Source: CANHCC01 sp040381555 (GTDB taxonomy: Bacteria > Bacteroidota > Bacteroidia > J057 > RFSG01). Taken from it: DNA of 7,767 nucleotides. This document shows positions 1-4,857 of the stretch, one piece after another. The stretch spans positions 1-7,767 of the forward strand of contig JBEIHC010000124.1 in NCBI GenBank assembly GCA_040381555.1, in the 5' to 3' direction. Positions within the stretch are counted from its first letter, which is position 1, and each line of letters opens with the position of its first letter. Made by a program: the position numbers and the translations under genes. A model generated the notes under the pieces. It saw only the letters and a list, made by a program, of their open reading frames with translations. It did not search any database and was not told the origin of the DNA.

Positions 1-233
1 GGGAGGGGACTCCACCCGCATTGCCACTGCCTGTTAGATTTGATTTTGGGTTATGAAATCGAGATAACTCATCTTTGCATGGACAAGCCAGGGGAGAGGG
101 CTTCAACCCCACTGGCCACAACAATTATGTCCAGAACTTCATTAAATAAAACAAATTGGAATAACATCTAATTTGGGGATTCCTGAATCATTTGCTATTC
201 CAAAATTTTGGAAAATGGTCCTATCAAACCCAC
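1..233. other. Left-edge stretch without a recognisable gene
   Basis: No protein family is recognised here. On the + strand one frame is open from the window edge to a TAA at 169-171, and the other two frames stop at 34-36 and 54-56. Any of them could be the tail of a gene beginning outside the window, but none reads as a known C-terminus. An imperfect inverted repeat (GCCAG at 87-91 with CTGGC at 112-116) surrounds a G-rich and a C-rich patch. A second short one (GATTC-ct-GAATC) lies at 178-189. The terminator just downstream suggests that a transcript from the left ends here. Confidence 0.4.
198..213. repeat. Perfect 16-bp palindrome
   Basis: The sequence TTCCAAAATTTTGGAA is perfectly self-complementary, with no loop. 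It lies 21 bp before the terminator and about 110 bp before the putative promoter of the AAA-DUF4143 gene. A gap-free palindrome of this kind suits a dimeric DNA-binding protein better than an RNA hairpin, but its role is unknown and AT-rich DNA can produce such sequences by chance. Confidence 0.4.
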
Positions 234-258
234 AAAAAACGGCGTAGAGCCGTTTTTT
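234..258. terminator. Intrinsic terminator, probably bidirectional
   Basis: A perfect 10-bp stem (AAAAAACGGC pairing with GCCGTTTTTT) closes a 5-base loop, GTAGA. On the + strand the stem runs directly into eight T residues (253-260). On the - strand the A-tract also gives a T-run, so it could stop transcripts from both sides. It separates whatever lies to the left from the ATPase gene, so that gene probably has its own promoter. Confidence 0.75.
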
Positions 259-326
259 TTAGGGTTTGGGATTAATTCCCGTTTCATTAGATTTTGAACT
301 ATTATTTCCAAAATGCTCTTTCAAAG

Positions 327-354
327 TTGACGAAAATGCAGTATTTTACATTTA
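327..354 (+). promoter_or_regulatory. Candidate Bacteroidota-type promoter for the ATPase gene
   Basis: TTG at 327-329 is followed after 17 bases by TACATTTA at 347-354, a 7-of-8 match to the Bacteroidota -7 consensus TAnnTTTG. The spacing falls in the accepted range. Transcription would begin near 360, giving a leader of roughly 25-30 bases before the ATG at 388. The match rests on consensus only. Confidence 0.4.
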
Positions 355-387
355 TAGGAACGAATAAATGGCTTTTAATTACACTAT

Positions 388-1680
388 ATGGAACGAAAGA
401 TAACAAAAATATTAAAAGAATGGAAAGCATCAAAGAGCCGGCTTCCTTTACTTTTGCATGGTGCAAGACAGGTAGGCAAAACCTATACGCTGCTGCAATT
501 TGGAAAATCAGATTTTGAAAATGTAGTGTATTTAAACTTTGAAAACAATACCGAATTACAGAAAGTTTTTGCCGGCGATATCAGCCCGAAGCAATTGTTG
601 CCTCAATTGCAATTAATTGCCGGACAATCCATATTTGAAGAAAAAACCCTGTTGGTTTTGGATGAAGTACAAACATGTGAAAGGGCACTTACCTCCTTAA
701 AATATTTTGCTGAGCAAGCCCCAACCTATGCTGTGGTGGCTGCTGGCAGTTTATTGGGTGTTGCCATAAACCGAGAACAATATTCATTTCCTGTAGGAAA
801 GGTGCAAATTGAACACCTATACCCCATGGACTTTGAAGAGTTTTTATGGGCAATGGACAAAAAAGAAGCCGTTGCGATTATTAAAGACTGCTTGGATAAT
901 AGAAAAGAATGCAGTTTGCATGCCCATTTTATGGAGTTATTCCGGCTGTACATTTCTTTAGGTGGAATGCCGCAGGTTGTGAACGAATACATACAAAACA
1001 AAGACTTTAACTTTGTTATATCCTTGCAAAAAAACATTTTGAATTCCTATATTGCGGATATGTCGAAGTACGCAACTCCCATGGAAACGGTAAAAATAAT
1101 GGCCACTTACACCAGTATCCCATCACAATTAGCCAAAGAAAACCGCAAGTTCCAATACAAACTCATTAAATCTGGCGGAAGGGCAAGTAACTATGAAGCA
1201 CCACTGGATTGGCTTAAATCATCTGGTTTGATTGTAACAGTGCACAAATGCCATTCGCCACAAGTACCTTTAATTGCTTTCGCCTCCCCCGATTTTTTTA
1301 AAGTGTATGTATCCGATACCGGATTACTTTGCTCCAAATCGGGGTTAAATAATCAAAGTCTTTTTATTCAGCCCTTTGATTTAATTGGAATTAAAGGTGT
1401 TATTGCAGAAAACTATGTAGCGACAGCGCTTAAAACCAAGGGTTATGAACCCTATTATTGGGAATCTGAAGTCAAAGCCGAAGTTGATTTTATCATCCAA
1501 AACAAACAGGGACAAATTATTCCTGTTGAAGTAAAATCATCAGAAAATGTAAAAGCCCAAAGCTTATCCCTATTTATAAAGCGATACCAGCCTGAGTATG
1601 GGTATAAAGTATCCGCAAAAAATTTCGGGTTTGAAGGGAATGTGTATTCAATTCCTTTGTATGCTGTGTTTTGTGTTTGA
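388..1680 (+). CDS. AAA-family ATPase with DUF4143 domain
   Basis: This is a 430-residue P-loop ATPase of the AAA_14/DUF4143 family, which is common in bacteria and archaea, often in many copies, and has no settled function. The N-terminal ATPase domain carries Walker A GARQVGKT (25-32), Walker B LLVLDE (88-93), a sensor-1-like strand ending in AAGS (118-121) and the family motif LYPMDFEEFL (144-153). The C-terminal part has the DUF4143 pattern: a winged-helix-like segment around 200-300, then a PD-(D/E)xK-type fold with E341, D367 and E381-V-K383. These residues fit a nuclease-like core, though family members are not generally shown to cut DNA. Length is normal and the gene appears intact. 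The ATG at 388 is chosen because the N-terminus matches the usual start about 25 residues before Walker A. No Shine-Dalgarno sequence is visible. The gene appears to be monocistronic, with a terminator upstream and decayed DNA downstream. Confidence 0.93.
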   Translation: MERKITKILKEWKASKSRLPLLLHGARQVGKTYTLLQFGKSDFENVVYLNFENNTELQKVFAGDISPKQLLPQLQLIAGQSIFEEKTLLVLDEVQTCERALTSLKYFAEQAPTYAVVAAGSLLGVAINREQYSFPVGKVQIEHLYPMDFEEFLWAMDKKEAVAIIKDCLDNRKECSLHAHFMELFRLYISLGGMPQVVNEYIQNKDFNFVISLQKNILNSYIADMSKYATPMETVKIMATYTSIPSQLAKENRKFQYKLIKSGGRASNYEAPLDWLKSSGLIVTVHKCHSPQVPLIAFASPDFFKVYVSDTGLLCSKSGLNNQSLFIQPFDLIGIKGVIAENYVATALKTKGYEPYYWESEVKAEVDFIIQNKQGQIIPVEVKSSENVKAQSLSLFIKRYQPEYGYKVSAKNFGFEGNVYSIPLYAVFCV

Positions 1681-1717
1681 GAAATTATAAAATGAATGAT
1701 TGACTATAATAGAATAG

Positions 1718-1739
1718 AAATGAAAATATTGTTTCATTT
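1718..1739. terminator. AT-rich hairpin downstream of the ATPase gene
   Basis: AAATGAAA pairs perfectly with TTTCATTT around a 6-base loop, 38 bases after the ATPase stop codon. The stem contains only two G-C pairs, and the T-rich sequence that follows is interrupted. It could be a weak terminator or 3'-end protective structure for the ATPase transcript, or chance in AT-rich DNA. Confidence 0.3.
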
Positions 1740-1821
1740 ACACTTTACATTTTGTATTTTTTCGTTATACTTATCCTAAATAAAACTTAGAAAAAAAGAA
1801 GAATAAATAACAAAGATAAAC

Positions 1822-1899
1822 ATGACTAAAATAATTCCTAAAGAAAATTTTAAAGTAACTTCTATAGAAAATGGGCTCTACGCATTATTTAGTGGGTAA
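1822..1899 (+). other. 25-codon ORF, possibly the cut-off start of a lost gene
   Basis: An ATG preceded by an A-rich leader (AACAAAGATAAAC), of the sort seen before Bacteroidota genes, opens a 25-codon frame ending in TAA within the first arm of the 1894-1938 inverted repeat. The peptide is charged, starts MTKIIPKENF, and has no signal sequence or known motif. The frame ends exactly where the repeat-rich DNA begins, so it may be the 5' tip of a gene truncated by insertion or deletion. It may also be a small peptide gene or noise. Confidence 0.2.
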
Positions 1900-1938
1900 T
1901 TTCTTTTTATGTATATTAAGGTATTCTTCGAATTACCC

Positions 1939-2016
1939 GCCCGGGCACTTCGATACGACCCCCACACTATATTAATGAACGACACAATTTCATTGGGGGC
2001 TACTCAGCGACCGGGC
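1939..2016. repeat. Complex intergenic palindromic repeat
   Basis: Outer arms GCCCGG (1939-1944) and CCGGGC (2011-2016) enclose a second pair, CCCCC (1959-1963) with GGGGG (1995-1999), and a third, AATGA (1974-1978) with TCATT (1990-1994). The unpaired parts contain CACTTCGATACG and CTACTCAGCGACC. From memory these resemble a CACTTCG...CTCAGTGACC palindrome scattered between genes in many Bacteroidota and other genomes; this was not verified. It is best read as a REP-like intergenic repeat. Confidence 0.45.
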
Positions 2017-2017
2017 T

Positions 2018-2044
2018 GTTAAACCTGATATATTCAGGTTTAAC
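2018..2044. repeat. 11-bp perfect hairpin
   Basis: GTTAAACCTGA pairs perfectly with TCAGGTTTAAC around the 5-base loop TATAT. No T-run follows on either strand, so it is not a standard terminator. It abuts the complex palindrome ending at 2016 with one base between them. It may be part of the same repeat unit or a cruciform recognised by a protein. Confidence 0.55.
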
Positions 2045-2247
2045 GGATATTCTAGATTTGGATAGCGAGATAGTATCAAATAAGTCTTTAATCTTCGATG
2101 ATGAATTTTCCCATTACATAAATAGTTATTGAACCCACTGTAAAATGCGTAGAGCCATAAAATGGATACAGTATTGAAACGAACAATCGGTAAGTGGCTG
2201 GGAAATTTGACAGTTTGTAAATGTAGTTTTTCTGGTTGAGATTATTA

Positions 2248-2310
2248 ATGTTGAACAGAAACGTAAACAAGCGCTGCTGAGGAGCAACTTGTCAGGGATA
2301 TGTTCAACAT
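2248..2310. repeat. Nested inverted repeat
   Basis: Outer arms ATGTTGAACA (2248-2257) and TGTTCAACAT (2301-2310) are exact reverse complements. Between them lie further pairs: CAAG with CTTG, and inside those TGCT with AGCA around the loop GAGG. Each outer arm is itself almost palindromic (TGTT-n-AACA). It could be a structured non-coding element or a small mobile-element relic. No coding content is evident. Confidence 0.4.
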
Positions 2311-2311
2311 A

Positions 2312-2358
2312 CCGGAATGACCGACCTTTCGATAACGGTAGGCCGTTTTACATTCCGG
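2312..2358. repeat. Hairpin repeat near the transposase remnant
   Basis: CCGGAATG (2312-2319) pairs perfectly with CATTCCGG (2351-2358). The interior contains weaker pairing, such as ACCG with CGGT. It begins one base after the previous nested repeat and ends 20 bp from the transposase stop codon. It could be part of the non-coding end of the insertion sequence, but no matching inverted repeat exists at the other, truncated side. Confidence 0.4.
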
Positions 2359-2378
2359 GACCCATGCCTTAAAAAAAC

Positions 2379-2686
2379 CTACGCCACATATTCATTAGGT
2401 GTTTGATAATTTAATGATTGATGCGGTATTATTGCATTATATTCTTTCAACCATTCAAAGGTCAGCTCCTGTATTTCCTGCAATGTGTTGAACACATTGG
2501 CACCCAGAATATCTTCTCGATACACCCTATTAAATCTTTCAATAATAGCATTTTGCTGTGGTTTTCCTTTCTGTATTCGAAACCAATTGATATTATTACT
2601 ATAAACCAGCACAGCATTTCCTCAGAACGAAATTCCGCCCCATTGTCAGTCAAAGTGCCATTCGGTTTACCATATATACTGATAAC
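2379..2686 (-). pseudogene. IS3-family transposase (OrfB) C-terminal remnant, frameshifted
   Basis: This is the end of the DDE integrase core of an IS3-family OrfB transposase, the enzyme that moves such elements. Read on the - strand from about 2686, the frame gives YGKPNGTLTDNGAEFRSEE, which carries the second catalytic Asp in its usual TDNG-EF setting. After an indel near 2603-2617 the next frame gives QKGKPQQNAIIERFNR, where the catalytic Glu sits (QNA-IERFN). It ends with the family's closing TPNEY motif. About 100 residues are left of the roughly 280 expected. The N-terminal part, with the first catalytic Asp, and OrfA are gone, so the remnant is inactive. The indel is not the programmed IS3 shift, which occurs at the OrfA/OrfB junction. 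No terminal inverted repeats or target duplication could be paired. The upstream edge abuts a signal peptidase fragment on the opposite strand. Confidence 0.9.
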
Positions 2687-2700
2687 TCACTCTAGCAGAT

Positions 2701-2907
2701 CAAATCCGCATTGATGGGAAACCAACCACTACCTATACATTCGGCATGAATTATTACTTCATGATGGGCGACAACCGCAATAATTCTATGGATTCCAGAT
2801 ATTGGGGATTCGTAGCGGAAAATCACATCGTCGGCAAACCCATCATGGTGTTTATGTCCATCGAAGGCGGCTTTAGAATGTACCGATTTTTTCACTTTGG
2901 GGAGTGA
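2701..2907 (+). pseudogene. lepB: Signal peptidase I C-terminal fragment
   Basis: Signal peptidase I removes signal peptides from exported proteins at the outer face of the inner membrane. The 68 codons here carry the conserved box E, MMGDNRNNSMDSRYWGFV, followed by HIVGKPI and a short tail ending in TGA at 2905-2907. The catalytic Ser (box B) and the general-base Lys (box D), with all membrane segments, are missing, so the product cannot be active. The frame is open back to a TAA at 2683-2685, but similarity begins only near 2701, directly beside the transposase remnant. No plausible start codon precedes the conserved part. The fragment was probably separated from its 5' part by IS insertion and deletion. 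A functional lepB must exist elsewhere in the genome. Recognition of box E is secure. Confidence 0.88.
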
Positions 2908-2995
2908 TTGAATCGAGGGCTTAAGCCCCGAGAAAGGGAGAGGCCCTTTCATGGCAAAGAGTGAGAGGGACACGGGGAAGAATTGCTTATTTATA
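2908..2995. repeat. Two short palindromes after the lepB fragment
   Basis: GGGCTTAAGCCC at 2917-2928 is a perfect 12-bp palindrome. A hairpin follows immediately, GAAAGGG (2932-2938) with CCCTTTC (2944-2950) around AGAGG. Neither is followed by a T-run on the + strand. They may have ended the intact lepB transcript or be intergenic repeats. The rest of this short stretch shows nothing. Confidence 0.35.
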
Positions 2996-3253
2996 TTAGA
3001 AAGTTCCCATTTGAATTTTCAGTTGGGAATAAATATTGTTTTGCCTTATCTTATGTTTATAGTCCCGACTTCTGCATAAGGTTTTAATAAACCACTTTCT
3101 AACGGATGAGCCAATGACAATATTGGGATTTTTAAGGTGCTCTGGCATCTGCTTGATGCAAGAATAAAGAGAATCTACACCCGAATAATATTTGACATCG
3201 AAAAATAAAATATGGCTAAATTGCTGCAATGAAATCTCTATCAAAAATTGCAA
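2996..3253 (-). pseudogene. Possible degenerate gene fragment, unknown product
   Basis: One - strand frame is open from 3253 to a TAA at 2996-2998 and contains a protein-like stretch (HILFFDVKYYSGVDSLYS, then MPEHLK). A second frame, open 3174-3046, gives a protein-like ending, ILSLAHPLESGLLKPYAEVG, and then stops. Dropping one A from the five-A run at 3129-3133 (TTTTT on +) would join them into MPEHLK-IPILSLAHPLESG. This suggests a frameshifted C-terminal remnant, but no family is recognised. Its 5' part would run into the start of the convincing + strand gene at 3229, so at most a relic survives. Chance is a real alternative. Confidence 0.2.
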
Positions 3254-3984
3254 TCCTCATAATAGCTTTGTTTCTGCTTGTCTTGGGCATATACATTGCT
3301 CTGTCTCCAGATAAACCTCACTCATATGTTGCAACAGAACCCATTCTATCTTATGTGGTCCATCCGAAGAAACAAAAGATTCATTTTTTTTGGAAAGACG
3401 AGGATGGACAAATCCTGGAAAATTTTGACAATTTAATTCAACATGTAGAAAGCAAAAATGAGACTTTAATTTTTGCAACCAATGGCGGCATGTATGATAA
3501 AAAAATGGCCCCACAAGGCCTTTACATTGAAAACCATAAAACCCTAAAAACAATAGACCTGAGAAAAGGGAAGGGTAATTTTTATTACCAACCCAATGGG
3601 GTCTTTTATCTGACAGATACTCAGACACCCGGTATTTGTAGCAGTAAGGAATTTAAAAATACCGGTAATATTCAATTTGCAACTCAATCCGGACCTATGC
3701 TGGTGATAAACGGAAAAATCCATCCCTCAAAAGCATTCAGACCCAAATCTAACAGTTTAAATATCCGAAATGGGGTTGGCATTTTACCCGATAATTCAGT
3801 CCTATTTGCGATGTCCACCAGACCCATAAACTTTTATGATTTTGCGATGTATTTCAAAGCCAAGGGTTGTAAAAATGCGTTATATCTGGATGGCGCAATA
3901 TCCAAAACCTATTTACCCCAGAAACACTACACCGAAACTGGTGGGTATTTTGGGGTGATGATTGGCGTTATTGAAAAAAATTAA
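3229..3984 (+). CDS. Phosphodiester glycosidase (NAGPA/DUF2233) family protein, membrane-anchored
   Basis: The 251-residue product belongs to the NAGPA/DUF2233 family, named after the enzyme that uncovers mannose-6-phosphate by removing GlcNAc; bacterial members such as YigE are poorly characterised. Residues 7-25 form one hydrophobic segment without a lipobox, so the domain should be anchored in the inner membrane facing the periplasm. Family signatures are FATNGGMYD (82-90), APQGLYIE (94-101), YQPNGVFYL (120-128), QSGPMLVINGKIHP (153-166), RNGVGI (180-185), NFYDFA (201-206) and NALYLDG (216-222). C137 and C214 could form a disulphide. The ATG at 3229 is the only reasonable start, because a TAA lies four codons upstream in frame. 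A six-codon ORF (ATG at 3212) ends in TGA overlapping this ATG as ATGA and could couple translation. The gene looks intact and stands alone; the bacterial substrate is unknown. Confidence 0.88.
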   Translation: MKSLSKIAILIIALFLLVLGIYIALSPDKPHSYVATEPILSYVVHPKKQKIHFFWKDEDGQILENFDNLIQHVESKNETLIFATNGGMYDKKMAPQGLYIENHKTLKTIDLRKGKGNFYYQPNGVFYLTDTQTPGICSSKEFKNTGNIQFATQSGPMLVINGKIHPSKAFRPKSNSLNIRNGVGILPDNSVLFAMSTRPINFYDFAMYFKAKGCKNALYLDGAISKTYLPQKHYTETGGYFGVMIGVIEKN

Positions 3985-4284
3985 TCCCACCAGAAAAAAA
4001 ACACCATCAGAAAGTGGAATAGACAGGGCAAGGCCATAATACCCAAAATAGAGTATTGAATGTTTCATTAAATATATTGCTGAATTCCCTCCTTCATCCC
4101 CATGTTCATAGAATAACCAACAAATATATCATCCCTATGTAATTGTTTGGTCCGGTAAGGTGAGGGGATTTCATATGGTCCTAAGGTTTTATAAAGTTAA
4201 AGCTGTTTTAACTAAACTACCGTTCCACTAATCTCGGAGTATTACACCATTTTAAAACAGCACTATTTTAGGAGTAGCAGATAA
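3985..4284. other. Intergenic stretch, no convincing gene
   Basis: About 300 bases hold no supported gene or RNA. A 51-codon - strand ORF (4068 to 3913) begins here and runs antisense into the 3' end of the DUF2233 gene; it is hydrophobic but unrecognised. No terminator is visible after the DUF2233 gene. The 10-bp inverted repeat pair at 4202-4261 is listed separately. An AGGAG at 4270-4274 lies ten bases before the next ATG. Confidence 0.45.
4202..4261. repeat. 60-bp segment bounded by 10-bp inverted repeats
   Basis: GCTGTTTTAA (4202-4211) and TTAAAACAGC (4252-4261) are exact reverse complements, 40 bases apart. The spacing is too long for a simple terminator. The segment could be a very small inserted element, a binding-site pair, or part of the upstream region of the RecA-like ORF. 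No flanking target duplication is evident. Confidence 0.35.
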
Positions 4285-4485
4285 ATGGATGTGGCATACC
4301 TGGAGGAATTACGCAAGCAGAATCCCAGAATTTCATTCATCTTCATTTATCACACTACCAAGGAAGGACGATTCAAGGGCGTAAACACCCATGCTCATGA
4401 AGTGGATGTGATTATTGAAGTTGGAAAGGGGGAAGCAAAAGCCACCGGCAGGTTTAATGCCGGTGGAAAAATGAAGATTACTTAG
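4285..4485 (+). CDS. C-terminal fragment of a RecA/RadA-like ATPase (probable relic)
   Basis: The 66-residue product resembles the end of a RecA-superfamily ATP-binding protein. A hydrophobic strand (ISFIFIY, 16-22) leads to HTTKEGRFKG (23-32), then AHEVDVIIEV (37-46) and GRFNAGGKMKI (55-65). RadA- and DnaB-like ATPases end in the same order: a strand ending in His, TK-G, a HxVD strand, and a final R-F region. The Walker A and B segments are absent and no matching sequence lies upstream in any frame, so most of the gene is missing. AGGAG at 4270-4274, ten bases before the ATG, could be a real ribosome binding site, and a TAA immediately precedes the ATG. A 5'-truncated relic of a mobile-element or phage ATPase is the best reading; an independent small protein is less likely. 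Confidence 0.55.
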   Translation: MDVAYLEELRKQNPRISFIFIYHTTKEGRFKGVNTHAHEVDVIIEVGKGEAKATGRFNAGGKMKIT

Positions 4486-4536
4486 CGTTCTTCACAAGCT
4501 CTGCTTTCAACATTAGAACCAGATGATTTACATAAT

Positions 4537-4746
4537 TTATTCGCAAACTACTTCCATATAAGAATATTTATTGGTAAGCGAATTATGGACAAACTCATCT
4601 CTTTCCTTTTTTGTCCCACAAACTTCAGCCCAAATCTTTGTTTGGTCAGGATTTTGTTTAACCCAACTAGTACACTTTACACACTTAGGTTTGCATCCGA
4701 TAAAAGCCATACCGGACAAAATAAATAACAATAGATATTTTTTCAT
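4537..4746 (-). CDS. Small Cys-rich lipoprotein
   Basis: The 69-residue protein has a clear lipoprotein signal: MKK, a hydrophobic core (4-16) and a lipobox ending in FIGC, with lipidation expected at C18. The mature part has four further cysteines (C22, C25, C43, C68), including a C-x2-C pair, and is otherwise polar. Such short lipoproteins are common in Bacteroidota and lack a known function. K19-P20 follow the lipid Cys rather than the acidic run linked to surface export, so a periplasmic location is inferred. The CxxC suggests metal binding or disulphides. The gene is divergent from the WYL regulator, with 111 bp between start codons, and might be controlled by it. The ATG at 4746 is fixed by the signal peptide. 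Confidence 0.8.
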   Translation of the reverse strand: MKKYLLLFILSGMAFIGCKPKCVKCTSWVKQNPDQTKIWAEVCGTKKERDEFVHNSLTNKYSYMEVVCE

Positions 4747-4775
4747 AATTCAAAAGTTTAAAATACTTCGAGCAA

Positions 4776-4807
4776 AAAAACTAAATGTTTCTGCCAAATA
4801 GGGTCAA
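4776..4807 (-). promoter_or_regulatory. Candidate promoter of the lipoprotein gene
   Basis: On the - strand TTG (4807-4805) is followed after 21 bases by TAGTTTTT (4783-4776), 7 of 8 to TAnnTTTG. Transcription would begin near 4770, leaving a leader of about 23 bases before the ATG at 4746. Confidence 0.35.
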
Positions 4808-4817
4808 TCCCTTGGGA
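4808..4817. promoter_or_regulatory. Possible operator between divergent promoters
   Basis: TCCC-TT-GGGA is a short inverted repeat lying between and overlapping the -33 elements of the two divergent candidate promoters. That is where an autoregulating repressor such as the WYL protein could block both genes. The arms are only 4 bp, so this is tentative. Confidence 0.2.
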
Positions 4818-4842
4818 ATGTTATTGTCTTTGACTTTATTTG
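4812..4842 (+). promoter_or_regulatory. Candidate promoter of the WYL regulator gene
   Basis: TTG at 4812-4814 is followed after 20 bases by TTTATTTG at 4835-4842, 7 of 8 to TAnnTTTG. Transcription would begin near 4849, giving a leader of only about nine bases before the ATG at 4858. A TTG start at 4840 would lie inside this promoter, which favours the ATG. Confidence 0.4.
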
Positions 4843-4857
4843 ACAAATTATTATCGC

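Larger units (their letters stand above)
1681..2378. other. Gene-poor region rich in inverted repeats
   Basis: No intact gene is visible between the ATPase gene and the transposase remnant. The stretch holds an AT-rich hairpin, a 25-codon ORF that may be a cut-off gene start, and four hairpin-forming units between 1939 and 2358, listed separately. An 8-bp inverted pair (GGGTAATT at 1894-1901 and AATTACCC at 1931-1938) borders the first unit. A 60-codon - strand reading frame at 2088-2270 resembles no family known to me and is treated as chance. Confidence 0.5.

Noticed and set aside
726..1037. 103-codon - strand ORF inside the ATPase gene
   Set aside because: It is fully antisense to a complete gene with intact Walker and nuclease-like motifs, and its own sequence resembles no protein family.
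2018..2044. Integron attC-like site, because the arms are GTTAAAC and GTTTAAC
   Set aside because: attC sites have RYYYAAC at the left and GTTRRRY at the right with a bulged stem. Here the boxes are in the opposite arrangement and the stem is perfect without extrahelical bases. No integrase or cassette structure is present.
2088..2270. 60-codon - strand ORF ending in a short beta-rich stretch
   Set aside because: It has no recognisable family, no credible start or promoter, and overlaps the inverted repeat at 2248-2310. A faint similarity to repetitive strands of secreted proteins is too weak to use.
2418..2714. 98-codon + strand ORF across the transposase and lepB junction
   Set aside because: It is antisense to the recognisable IS3 transposase frames and in a different frame from the signal peptidase fragment, so it carries none of the conserved residues.
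3257..3628. 123-codon - strand ORF inside the DUF2233 gene
   Set aside because: It mirrors the codons of a gene with clear family motifs and has no independent support.
3913..4068. 51-codon hydrophobic ORF on the - strand (starts MKHSILYFGYYGLAL)
   Set aside because: Two-fifths of it or more lies antisense to the 3' end of the well-supported DUF2233 gene, no promoter is evident and no family is recognised. Low-complexity hydrophobic frames arise easily in such DNA.
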